NCBI RefSeq assembly: GCF_024519285.1
Contig: NZ_JAMZCY010000010.1
Coordinates: forward strand, 186,001-250,000
Source: Cohnella sp. WQ 127256
GTDB taxonomy: Bacteria; Bacillota; Bacilli; Paenibacillales; Paenibacillaceae
Reading direction: 5' to 3'
Length of the DNA: 64,000 nt
The translations under genes were made by a program, and so were the position numbers. The notes under the pieces are model-generated. The model was not told the DNA's origin. It did no database searches and saw only the letters and a program-made list of their open reading frames with translations. Positions 43,601 to 50,453 of the stretch are shown piece after piece (the first letter of the stretch is position 1; every line of letters begins with the position of its first letter).

Positions 43601-45051
43601 CCATGCCGATCGGCGACATAGATTTTGTTCGTCACCGGATTCACCGCGATTGCAGCTGGATTTCTTCCCGTCTGTACTGACGTCGTCGTATGGGTTGCGC
43701 CATCAATGACCGTCACGGAGCCGCTAAACATATCTGCGACATAGATTTTGTTCGTCACTGGATTCACCGCGATTGCAGATTGAGCGTGTCCCACCGATAC
43801 CGCCGTCGTCAAATTGTTTGATCCGTCAATAACCGTCACGTCATTACTAGCATTATTGGCGACATAGATTTTGTTCGTCACCGGATTCACAGCGACTGCA
43901 TATGGAGTGGTTCCCTGTACCGGCGTCGTCGTATGGGTCGCGCCGTCAATGACCGTCACGGTATTTCCGCCCTCATTGGCGACATAGATTTTATTCGTCA
44001 CCGGATTCACCGCGACTGCAACTGGACGGTCTCCCACCTGTACCGACGTCGTCGTATTGGTCGCTCCGTCAATGATCTTCACGTCATGACTATTCCTAAT
44101 GGCGACATAGATTTTATTCGTCACCGGATTCACCGCGACTGCATCTTGAGAGTTTCCCACCGGCACCAGCGTCGTCGTATTGGTCGTGCCGTCAATGACC
44201 GTCACGTCATTATTAATAGAATTGGCGACATAGATTTTGTTCGTCACCGGATTCACCGCGACTGCAATTGGATCGTCTCCCACCGGTACCAGCATCGTCT
44301 GATTGGTCGCACCGTCAATGACCGTCACGTCACTACTAAACATTTCGGAGACATAGATTTTGTTCGTAACCGGATTCACGGCGACTGCATTTGGAGCGGT
44401 TCTCATAGGTACCGACATCGTGGCATTGGTTGCGCCATCAATGACCGTCACGGAGCTGCCGCCCTCATTGGCGACATAGATTTTGTTCGTCACTGGATTC
44501 ACCGCGACTGCAGATGGACCGTCTCCCACCGGTACCGGTGTCGTAGTATTGGTCGCGCCGTCAATAACCGTCACGTCATCACTACCACTATTGGCGACAT
44601 AGATTTTGTTCGTCACCGAATTCACCGCGACTGCAGTTGGATGGGTTCCCGCTTGTACCGTCGTCGTCGCATTGGTTGCGCCGTCAATGACCGTCACGTT
44701 GTTACTGCCTAAATTGGCGACATAGATTTTGTTCGTCACCGGATTCACCGCGACTGCAACAGGACGGTCTCCCACCGGTACCGTCGTCGTCGTATTGGTC
44801 GCGCCGTAAACGACCGTCACGGTGCTGCTCCCATGATTGGCGACATAGATTTTGTTCGTCACCGGATTCACCGCGGCTGCAATTGGATGGGTTCCGACTG
44901 CCACGTCACCCAATTTCATATTTGCCGAAGCCGATGAAGGAGTTGCAAGAAGCGCAGTCATCAGAAGACAAATTACGAGAAGACAAGCAAGCCCGCTTTT
45001 GAGTTTTTGAACGATAACCTTACCATAATTCCGTTTTACGTAGGTTTCCAT
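40603..45051 (-). CDS. Giant YVTN beta-propeller / X2 / SLH surface protein
   Basis: A 1482-residue exported protein. Signal peptide (about 12-43, ending SSASA). Sixteen YVTN-type propeller repeats of about 41 residues (about 46-700), each with the nearly invariant core AVNPVTNKIYVAN and VTVIDGATN; enough for two eight-bladed propellers. An Ig-like segment (about 705-780), three X2-like modules (about 785-1075; SFDxxTGSAGxADVSTT and NLAAGTDYTVSG), an unknown domain (about 1080-1290) and three SLH repeats (about 1300-1482; VTRAEFTAMLVRALGRG, LTREEMASMLAAAV, TTRAQAAVVLIRTL) follow. ATG 45051 has AAGGGATGA upstream. A copy of the shared regulatory element lies about 170 bases upstream. Confidence 0.88.
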   Translation of the reverse strand: METYVKRNYGKVIVQKLKSGLACLLVICLLMTALLATPSSASANMKLGDVAVGTHPIAAAVNPVTNKIYVANHGSSTVTVVYGATNTTTTVPVGDRPVAVAVNPVTNKIYVANLGSNNVTVIDGATNATTTVQAGTHPTAVAVNSVTNKIYVANSGSDDVTVIDGATNTTTPVPVGDGPSAVAVNPVTNKIYVANEGGSSVTVIDGATNATMSVPMRTAPNAVAVNPVTNKIYVSEMFSSDVTVIDGATNQTMLVPVGDDPIAVAVNPVTNKIYVANSINNDVTVIDGTTNTTTLVPVGNSQDAVAVNPVTNKIYVAIRNSHDVKIIDGATNTTTSVQVGDRPVAVAVNPVTNKIYVANEGGNTVTVIDGATHTTTPVQGTTPYAVAVNPVTNKIYVANNASNDVTVIDGSNNLTTAVSVGHAQSAIAVNPVTNKIYVADMFSGSVTVIDGATHTTTSVQTGRNPAAIAVNPVTNKIYVADRHGTVTVIDGATHTTTTLQTGGLPYAVAVNPVTNKIYVSNGNSADVTVIDGATNQTTTVQVGDAPFAVAVNPVTNKIYVANMVSGSVTVIDGANNTTKTVQVGTFPQAVAVNSVTNKIYVANSTSNNVTVIDGATDTTTTVAVGTTPRAVTMNPVTNKIYAVNFSSDTVTVIDGVTHTTMTVQVGDAPETVAVNPLTNKIYVTNRDSHNVTVIDDARRTTNPLEVEVMPLPNNKAYGTDATFTFQVSNGYSPYASVVQSVYFQFDTTQGPWVQANPSGSDWTATVSSLTYGQHELFVLALEAQGDGVPAGVANSYSFYSVPPNSISPTSASFDLHTGSAGNADVSTTFALNGNTLTSIANGATNLAAGTDYTVSGNTSTISKAYLAAQPVGTTRLTFTFSGGATQTLEITVSDSTPTISPTSVSFDKYTGSAGHADVSTTLVLNGYNLTSIANGATNLAAGTDYTVSGSTITISKAYLATQPVGPTSLTFTFVGGTSKTLAITVSDSTPTISPTSARFDKYSPTNVSTTLALYGDTLTSIANGATNLAAGTDYTVSGNTITISKAYLVEQTVGMTNLTFTFSGGATQTLAITVSHSSSAVRKLVIDVNGTTVDPDSIDTTKPFVAFEVTPKDGAAYVSIPATILTDMANKNAAFYFDIKAPYGSYQVPVQLASFIPGLADLLAANRLKSEDISFKMTLIDRSGDQEIQAALADSLPKRKVMGEIVDYQIDIINTNTKQTIGNADKLTKALTKYIPMPKSMKDMPAQWGAFRYNESRKKFEFVAAKPVQIGGIRYVKINSYFNAPHVVVENAATFTDTLTHWGKSFVELAAAKGLVEGVGNGQFAPNKTVTRAEFTAMLVRALGRGQSIGSAVSYVDVKSGAWYYEEVATAKELGLLDFVRGTSFNPEQLLTREEMASMLAAAVELEKLPLTKNFVSLDGFKDIAPADSAYLEDVRLMVKLHIMTGTGKNKFSLKGETTRAQAAVVLIRTLQVLDRIDGYKE
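42955..44915 (-). repeat. Sixteen tandem about 123-bp propeller-coding repeats
   Basis: The + strand shows GCGACATAGATTTTGTTCGT followed by CACCGGATTCACCGCGACTGC almost unchanged in each unit. The strand-loop positions between cores vary freely. Nucleotide identity in the cores suggests recent expansion or gene conversion, while the variable loops suggest surface diversification. Confidence 0.9.
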
Positions 45052-45222
45052 ATATTATCTTCATCCCTTCTCTAATGGGGAACTTGAGCGGCGACTTTAA
45101 ACTTGCTCAGATCGGCACGCTCAATGCCCTTAGATGTCTGACTTTGTACCCTCGCTTGCTGCGCAGGCAGCAGGGAGGGGCAAGCTCAGTAGCAACACTA
45201 AATACAAGCTGACCATCCTGTG

Positions 45223-45280
45223 TATCTTATCATGGTAGATTAGCCCATTAATGAAGTTTAAAGAAAACTTTAAGTTCGCG
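45223..45280 (-). promoter_or_regulatory. Shared upstream element, copy A (before YVTN/SLH gene)
   Basis: On the minus strand: GCGAACTTAAAG, then TTTTCTTT, 29 bases, then an extended -10 TGATAAGAT. The CTACCATG block directly before the -10 is kept. It lies about 170 bases before the start of the minus-strand YVTN gene. Confidence 0.75.
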
Positions 45281-45320
45281 GTATAGATAAAGTATGCAGC
45301 GGAGATGTATTTCCCATATA

Positions 45321-45352
45321 CCCTGCAAATATCTGTGAGGCGTTGAACACAA
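45321..45352 (+). repeat. 32-bp sequence repeated (inverted) at 38242-38273
   Basis: CCCTGCAAATATCTGTGAGG plus CGTTGAACACAA here matches the reverse complement of 38242-38273 at 29 of 32 positions. Origin unknown; it may be the edge of a mobile or structured element. Confidence 0.6.
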
Positions 45353-45374
45353 ACATCACGATGAAGTCCTTTTG

Positions 45375-45505
45375 AACGTAAGAAAAGTCGCAAAAAGATC
45401 GAGGCTGATCCTGCCAATCCAATTGTTACGATTCGGGGGACGGGCTATATGCTGGTTGCCAGAAGTGCGTTGCAAGCATAAACATAGCGTTAAGGTTGGT
45501 AGTGT
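45375..45505 (+). pseudogene. 3' relic of an OmpR-type response regulator gene
   Basis: Matches the end of the regulator genes at 50010-50130 and 60215-60335: AAGATCGAGGCTGATCCTGC, then CGGGCTATATGCTGGTTGCC and TGCGTTGCAAGC, continuing into the same 3' flank (AGCGTTAAGGTTGGTAG). It encodes about the last 32 residues of the winged-helix domain. It is interrupted at the 5' side next to the 32-bp repeat. Confidence 0.8.
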
Positions 45506-45570
45506 AACTTAATATTTTTTGGATTACTTTGGCTAAAGTAATGTTGGAGGAAGCAGCCCCACCAAATCAT

Positions 45571-45710
45571 ACAGGTGCATGGAGGGACGGTTCGAGCGGA
45601 GAGCGATGGCCGGACGGGGTCGATATTCTATTTTCAGGTGTATTGCGAGCGTGAGGGCTTCATATCTACCTATAGTCATAACTGGTAGCCATTGGTGCGT
45701 TGCAAGCGCA
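45571..45710 (+). pseudogene. Fused relic: kinase 3' end, regulator 5' piece, regulator 3' end
   Basis: Three stretches are joined. Bases 45571-45631 match the kinase gene at 40405-40464 (GCATGGAGGGACGGTTCGAG and GGTCGATATTCTAT). Bases 45633-45681 match regulator codons near residues 21-37 (TTCAGGTGTATTGCGAGCGT). Bases 45681-45710 match the regulator 3' end (GGTGCGTTGCAAGCGC) and run straight into regulatory element copy B. This preserves the order kinase, regulator, element, SLH gene, with most of the regulator deleted. Confidence 0.75.
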
Positions 45711-45764
45711 ATCTTAAAGTTTTCTTTACATTTCACAAATGGGCTAATCTACCATGCTAAGATA
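45706..45764 (+). promoter_or_regulatory. Shared upstream element, copy B (before FN3/SLH gene)
   Basis: CTTAAAGTTTTCTTTA, 29 bases, then extended -10 TGCTAAGAT, with the intervening AAATGGGCTAATCTACCATG kept as in copies A and C. It lies about 170 bases before the TTG start at 45935. Confidence 0.8.
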
Positions 45765-45934
45765 GAATCACTATGGTATTTAGTATCACTTTTTCGTAAG
45801 GTGTTACGAATGCAACAGCATCCACTTTTAAGGATCCCTATTTTGAAGCAGCGGTGTAGAATGGTGTCGAAAGTAGTCGCAACTTGTGCAGTCTTGCTTT
45901 AGTTGTGAACGCAATCGTAATGGAGGAGAAGCAG

Positions 45935-48541
45935 TTGAGACAGATCAGAAGCATCTTATTATCCATTTTAGTTGTTTGCCTGGCTTTCACGGCCGGAGTA
46001 CCTGTCAGTGAAGCGGCCGGCAGGGGAAAGATAGGCTTCGTCAGCGACATAACGGGAAGCCCCGGAGATACGATCACGGTGAAACTTTATGTGGATCTGA
46101 CCGCCGTGAACAACGCATATGTGGAGTACCAACCACTTCCTGAACTTGAGGGATGGGGCACCACTTTTTTTGACCCTAGCTTTGGAAAAGAATGGGTTCG
46201 AGTCGGCAATCAGGACCGCTTTGTCATCGATTTGAACTTAAAAATAGCGGAAGATGCCGTGCCGGGCGTATACCACATTTCCATAAACAGGGAATTGACG
46301 TTTTACGAAGTGGATTATAAAACTTCGACGAACTATGATACGGATAATAAAACGATCACGGTTCTCGGATATACGGTAGCGCCCATTGACAACCAGACGT
46401 TAAGTCCGCTGATCGAAGGGTATGATGCCGGGTCTCAGGAAATGCGAACGATTGAGACGCAACGTACGGGCAGCGGGAATCTCGCTAATTTGCAAGCACA
46501 GCTTAGCGGTGCGAATGCAAACGATTTCGTTTTGACACAGCCGCAGCCGAATATGTTGAATACCGTAGGGGCAGCCTCTTCCTTCACCGTCAAAGCGATT
46601 GATGGCCTTACGCCGGGCACGTATACGGCGACGGTTAACGTATCGGCCAACAAGATGGCGGCGGGAGCAACATTTTCTGTGACGCAGGTCGTGTACCAGC
46701 GGCTATCGATTACCAGCCATCCGCAGAACATAATCGCCAAAGAAGGCGACGGCGCAAGCTTCGGCGTGACGGCGACAGGCGGGAGCCTTACCTATCAATG
46801 GCAGGAGGATACAGGGGAAGGCTTCACGAACATGGCGGGTCAGGACGGAGTGGCGTTGAATCTGTCGGCGGTAACCGAGGATATGTCGGGACGCCAGTAT
46901 CGCGTTGTGGTCGCTGCCGGCGCCGGGCAAACTGAGACGTCGAACGCTGCGCAGCTCACTGTGAAGAACGTGCCGGGCACGCTCGAGCTTCTTGGAGCTT
47001 CGGAATCCGACGCCAAAGTTACGTTGACTTGGACGCCGTCAAGCGGCGCGACCGTTTACAAAGTATACAAAAGCGAGACGGCAGGCAACTATGCCGGTGC
47101 GGAAGAACGCACAGTATCGGCTAGTGTATATGAGTACGAGTGGTCGGGATTGACGAACGGCACGACGTACTACTTCAAGGTGAAAGCCGAGAACGAGGTC
47201 GGAGACAGCGCGTCGAACGAGAAGAGAGCAACACCGCAGGTTGCAGCGCCTGGAGTACCGGTACTGGAGCCTGCTACACCGGGAGATGCCCGAATAAGCC
47301 TAACGTGGGATCCGGTGATCGGTTCCACGGGGTACAAAATATTCAAAAGCACGACCTCTGGCGCTTATGGATCAGAGGAAGTTTCGGTAAGCGATTCGGT
47401 ATACGGCTACGATGTAACAGGATTAACGAACGGCACAATGTACAATTTTGTGATCAAAGCGACGAACCCGGGAGGAGACAGTGCTGCGTCCAATGAAGTG
47501 AGCGCAACGCCGCGAACGGTTCCATCGACTCCAACGGGCGTAACTGCGGTAGCTGGCGATAGACAAGCAACGGTAAGTTTCACTACCCCGGCGAATGGCG
47601 GAAGCGACATTACTTACTACGAGGTTACGGCTATGCCGGGAACGATAACCGTAACAGGGGCGGGGAGCCCGATCACAGTAACAGGGCTATCCAACGGAGT
47701 TACGTATACGTTTACGGTGCAAGCTGTCAATAGCGCGGGCAGCAGCGTGGCCTCCGACGCCTCTAATTCCGTAACGCCGAGAAAGCCGTCCAGCAGCAGT
47801 AATACATCGACGCCATCTTCAACGCCTGCGACACCTACTACGACACCTGATCCGGTATCGACGCCTGGTTCTCCAGAGCCTACGGTTGATGTATTTAACA
47901 GTAGCATTGTGAATGAAACCAATTTAGTAAAGACGATTGAAGCCAAAGTAGTGGAAGCGAAGAATGCAAACGATACAATTGATTTTGCTGACACGCAAGG
48001 GCACTGGGCTGAAAAGACGATCGATATTTTCATCAAATTGCAACTGATTAAGGGCTACAAAGATGGTACGTTTAGGCCGAACAGTCCGATCACACGCGCT
48101 GAGTTTGCAGTGATTCTGAATCGCGCGTTCAATATCCAAGGTGGCAGCAATACGAGTGTTGTATTGAAGGACATTGGTGATAACTGGGCGAAAGAAGCGA
48201 TTGAGAACCTTGTAGCGGCAGGGGTAATCAAAGGCTACACGGACGGTACGTTCAAGCCGGATAACACGATTACACGTGAAGAAATGGTTGTCATGCTGTC
48301 CCGCATTGTAAACCTTAACGACTTGGCGAAGGACACAACAAAAGGCAATTTCAAAGATCTGAATGGTGCTTATGCAGCTAGCGAGATCATAGCAGAAGCG
48401 CAGGCAGGTATTGTTAGCGGTAAAGGTAATGGAAAATTCGATCCCAAGAGCAATGCCACACGTGCAGAAGCATTGCAGATCATCTTGAATGTGCTGGAGC
48501 TTAACCCACAGTTGAAGACGTTGTTGGATTCGCTTAGCTAG
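45935..48541 (+). CDS. SLH surface protein with Ig-like and FN3 modules
   Basis: An 868-residue exported protein. Signal peptide (about 1-27, ending VSEAAG), a cohesin-like or beta-sandwich N-terminal region (about 30-140), a second beta domain (about 140-280) and an Ig-like module (about 285-375, ITSHPQNIIAKEGD). Three fibronectin type III modules follow (about 378-635; SGLTNGTTYYFKVKA, TGLTNGTMYNFVIKA, TGLSNGVTYTFTVQA), then a Ser/Thr/Pro linker and three SLH repeats (about 695-868; ITRAEFAVILNRAF, ITREEMVVMLSRIV, ATRAEALQIILNVL). TTG 45935 lies 6 bases after GGAGGAGA; ATG 45920 in frame has no site. The kinase/regulator relics and element copy B lie upstream. Confidence 0.85.
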   Translation: MRQIRSILLSILVVCLAFTAGVPVSEAAGRGKIGFVSDITGSPGDTITVKLYVDLTAVNNAYVEYQPLPELEGWGTTFFDPSFGKEWVRVGNQDRFVIDLNLKIAEDAVPGVYHISINRELTFYEVDYKTSTNYDTDNKTITVLGYTVAPIDNQTLSPLIEGYDAGSQEMRTIETQRTGSGNLANLQAQLSGANANDFVLTQPQPNMLNTVGAASSFTVKAIDGLTPGTYTATVNVSANKMAAGATFSVTQVVYQRLSITSHPQNIIAKEGDGASFGVTATGGSLTYQWQEDTGEGFTNMAGQDGVALNLSAVTEDMSGRQYRVVVAAGAGQTETSNAAQLTVKNVPGTLELLGASESDAKVTLTWTPSSGATVYKVYKSETAGNYAGAEERTVSASVYEYEWSGLTNGTTYYFKVKAENEVGDSASNEKRATPQVAAPGVPVLEPATPGDARISLTWDPVIGSTGYKIFKSTTSGAYGSEEVSVSDSVYGYDVTGLTNGTMYNFVIKATNPGGDSAASNEVSATPRTVPSTPTGVTAVAGDRQATVSFTTPANGGSDITYYEVTAMPGTITVTGAGSPITVTGLSNGVTYTFTVQAVNSAGSSVASDASNSVTPRKPSSSSNTSTPSSTPATPTTTPDPVSTPGSPEPTVDVFNSSIVNETNLVKTIEAKVVEAKNANDTIDFADTQGHWAEKTIDIFIKLQLIKGYKDGTFRPNSPITRAEFAVILNRAFNIQGGSNTSVVLKDIGDNWAKEAIENLVAAGVIKGYTDGTFKPDNTITREEMVVMLSRIVNLNDLAKDTTKGNFKDLNGAYAASEIIAEAQAGIVSGKGNGKFDPKSNATRAEALQIILNVLELNPQLKTLLDSLS

Positions 48542-48606
48542 TATTTGTGGGAACATTCCGGCATGGGCGAAGGGCAGTATTGCGATCGTACAACAAGCAG
48601 ATATCA

Positions 48607-48650
48607 AGAGGCTGTCTCCAAAGTGAAATCTTCGGAGAAGCCTCTTTTTT
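48607..48650 (+). terminator. Terminator after FN3/SLH gene
   Basis: AGAGGCTGTCTCC pairs with GGAGAAGCCTCT, followed by TTTTTT. Confidence 0.85.
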
Positions 48651-48691
48651 CTGTTCTAACCGTTAACCGGACAATTATTCAGCAGCTCTAA

Positions 48692-48873
48692 GCTCCCGAG
48701 CGTATTGCGGTCAGCCAAGGATCTGAAGTTGACTTGGTTGTGAGTGATGATCATACGCTCATCATAATACCAAAGAAAAAAAAGCTACATTAGAAGACTT
48801 GTTGGCCCAATGTAAATCGGATAATCGCCATGACGAAGTTGATTTCGGAGTAGAAGGGAAGGAATTGCTTTAG
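48692..48873 (+). pseudogene. mazE: mazE antitoxin remnant (frameshifted, 5'-truncated)
   Basis: Two frames together read like a MazE antitoxin. VSQGSEVDLVVSDDHTLII comes first. A run of eight A (about 48776-48783) then shifts the frame into ATLEDLLAQCKSDNRHDE and FGVEGKELL, ending at the TAG just before mazF. The first 20-25 residues, which should hold the DNA-binding RIPK segment, are absent; the frame is closed by TAA at 48689-48691. Antitoxin function is lost unless the A-run is slippery, and the missing N-terminus argues against that. Confidence 0.75.
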
Positions 48874-49230
48874 ATGAGTGCAGACCGAGGAGATCTAGTA
48901 TGTATAAACTTTAATCCCCAAGCAGGTCACGAACAGTCCGGGAGAAGGTCTGCAATCGTGCTTTCACCACAAGCATTCAATGAGACGACGGGTTTTGTTT
49001 CCGTTTGATCAATCACCCATACCATTCGAGGCTGGGGGTATGAAGTATTGCTCCCCGATGGTTTGGTGTTTAATGGGGTGATTTTGACGGATCAGATTAA
49101 AAATCTTGATTGGCGAGCTAGTCGCATTGACATTGTTGGTAAAGCCCCGAATGAAGTCGTTAATGAGTGCTTAGATAAAATACACACTTTTTTATCGATT
49201 CAACGTTCTTATAGCCAATTATCTTTGTAA
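48874..49230 (+). pseudogene. mazF: mazF toxin gene with in-frame stop at codon 45
   Basis: MazF is a sequence-specific mRNA interferase. The frame is full length (118 codons plus stop) and reads RGDLVCINFNPQAGHEQSGR, then SAIVLSPQAFNETTGFVSV, a TGA (49006-49008), then SITHTIRGWGYEVLLPDG, GVILTDQIKNLDWRASR and KAPNEVVNECLDKI. Family members usually have Cys-Pro where TGA-TCA stands here, so a single base change (TGC to TGA) probably killed the toxin. It follows the mazE remnant directly. A loss-of-toxin mutation is expected once the antitoxin has decayed. Confidence 0.85.
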
Positions 49231-49258
49231 TCTGTTTCTTTGGCATGCTTAATCTCGA

Positions 49259-49318
49259 GCGCGAACTTAAAGTTTTCTTTGAGTTTCGTCAATGGGCTAA
49301 TCTACCATGTTAAGATAC
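49259..49318 (+). promoter_or_regulatory. Shared upstream element, copy C (before OmpR-type regulator 1)
   Basis: GCGCGAACTTAAAG, TTTTCTTTG, 29 bases, extended -10 TGTTAAGAT. The spacer contains AATGGGCTAATCTACCATG, identical to copies A and B. About 85 bases before the regulator start. Confidence 0.8.
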
Positions 49319-49402
49319 AAGGAGGAAAATCGCTATAATTTAACATACTTCAGGGGGAAAACGAGGCTATGGTGCCCCCATCGGTGGAAGGAAGGTGACG
49401 AT

Positions 49403-50110
49403 GTGGTGGCCACTCCCAAAATAATGATCGTCGATGATGATCCCCATATATGCGAGATTGTTCAGGCGTATTGCGAGCGTGAGGGTTTCATATCCTCCTA
49501 CAGTCACAACGGGACAGAAGCCATGAAGCTGCTCGAGACTTTCGAGCCGGATTTGATTGTACTGGATGTCATGCTAGCTAATGAAAATGGCATTGATTGG
49601 TGCATGAACGCACGTAGCTACACGAATGCGCCGATCGTGTTTCTGAGCAGCCGCGAGGAGGACGAGGTGAAAATCAGCGCATTATCCTATGGCGGCGACG
49701 ATTACGTGACCAAGCCGTTCAGTCCGGGAGTACTCATGGCCAAGATCAAGGCTCATCTTCGCAGAGTATCGACGGGCAGAAGGGAACAACTGCTGGAGTT
49801 ACCGGGTTTGACGCTGGATTTCTACGCGCAGTCCGTCAACATGGGTAGTGAAACCGTCTTTTTATCGAATAAAGAGTTCAGTCTACTGTCCTATATGGCG
49901 CAAAACGTGAATCGTGCCGTCAGTGTCGATGCGTTGTTTCAGCTCATCTGGGGAACGGAGAGTCTGGAGGATACGAGAACGGTCGCTGTACACATCAGTA
50001 ATTTACGCAAAAAAATCGAAGCTGACCCTGCCAATCCTGAGAGAATCATTACGATTCGGGGGTCCGGGTATATGCTGGTTGCCAGAAGTGCGTTGCAAGC
50101 GCGAACATAG
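49403..50110 (+). CDS. OmpR/PhoB-family response regulator 1
   Basis: A 235-residue regulator. Receiver domain (about 1-120): IMIVDDDPHICEIV, phospho-acceptor Asp55 in IVLDVMLANENG, and YVTKPFSPG with the conserved Lys. A winged-helix DNA-binding domain (about 138-230) contains LSNKEFSLLSYMAQN, DTRTVAVHISNLRKKIE and IRGSGYMLVA. GTG 49403 follows AAGGAAGG at 7 bases; GTG 49406 aligns with an ATG in the paralogue. It is nearly identical to the regulator at 59.6 kb. No kinase is adjacent; the 7TMR-DISM kinase at 38.4 kb is the likely partner. It has its own copy of the shared element, suggesting autoregulation. Confidence 0.92.
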   Translation: MVATPKIMIVDDDPHICEIVQAYCEREGFISSYSHNGTEAMKLLETFEPDLIVLDVMLANENGIDWCMNARSYTNAPIVFLSSREEDEVKISALSYGGDDYVTKPFSPGVLMAKIKAHLRRVSTGRREQLLELPGLTLDFYAQSVNMGSETVFLSNKEFSLLSYMAQNVNRAVSVDALFQLIWGTESLEDTRTVAVHISNLRKKIEADPANPERIITIRGSGYMLVARSALQART

Positions 50111-50216
50111 CGCTAAGGTTGGTAGCCTACCATAAGCAGGGTGAAATATTCGTAAAATATTTGGGGTTTATTTTGCCTGGCTCGGGTTTGGGGTAGTTCT
50201 TATTTGGTGAAAAAAT

Positions 50217-50262
50217 GGGTTAATGGCGTTGAGTATACTTGACGCTGTTGACCCTTTTTTTG
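50217..50262 (+). terminator. Terminator after regulator 1
   Basis: GGGTTAATGGCGTT pairs, with G-U pairs and mismatches, with GACGCTGTTGACCC, followed by seven T. It lies in the 343-base gap between regulator 1 and the giant SLH gene, which otherwise holds element copy D and no gene. Confidence 0.75.
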
Positions 50263-50314
50263 TTCTTTCCGCTAGCTTCGTCAAATGAACGCTTTCCAAG
50301 AGATTGTGTTGTAA

Positions 50315-50373
50315 GCGCGAACTTAAAGTTTTCTTTGTAATTCTCAAATGGTCCCATCTACCATGATAGAATG
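50315..50373 (+). promoter_or_regulatory. Shared upstream element, copy D (before giant SLH protein 1)
   Basis: GCGCGAACTTAAAG, TTTTCTTTG, 29 bases, extended -10 TGATAGAAT. The spacer reads TAATTCTCAAATGGTCCCATC. The hexamer 17 bases before the -10 (TCAAAT) is a poor -35. It lies about 80 bases before the GTG start. Confidence 0.8.
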
Positions 50374-50453
50374 CTATTGCGTCTTTAACTGATTGAGAGA
50401 GCAGTATGGTAGTGAAAGAGATTCATTACAGCTACGAGAAGGGATGAATAAGT

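Noticed and set aside
42307..44712. Plus-strand Arg/His-rich open frames (IGDIDFVRHRIHRDC repeats)
   Set aside because: Antisense shadows of the propeller-coding repeats on the minus strand.
42955..44915. Regular repeat spacing suggestive of a CRISPR array or satellite
   Set aside because: Unit length is about 123 bp and every unit is in one open frame coding YVTN propeller blades, so it is protein-coding.
49006..49008. In-frame TGA in mazF as a selenocysteine codon
   Set aside because: No selenocysteine insertion structure was seen, MazF proteins are not selenoproteins, and the neighbouring mazE is also broken.
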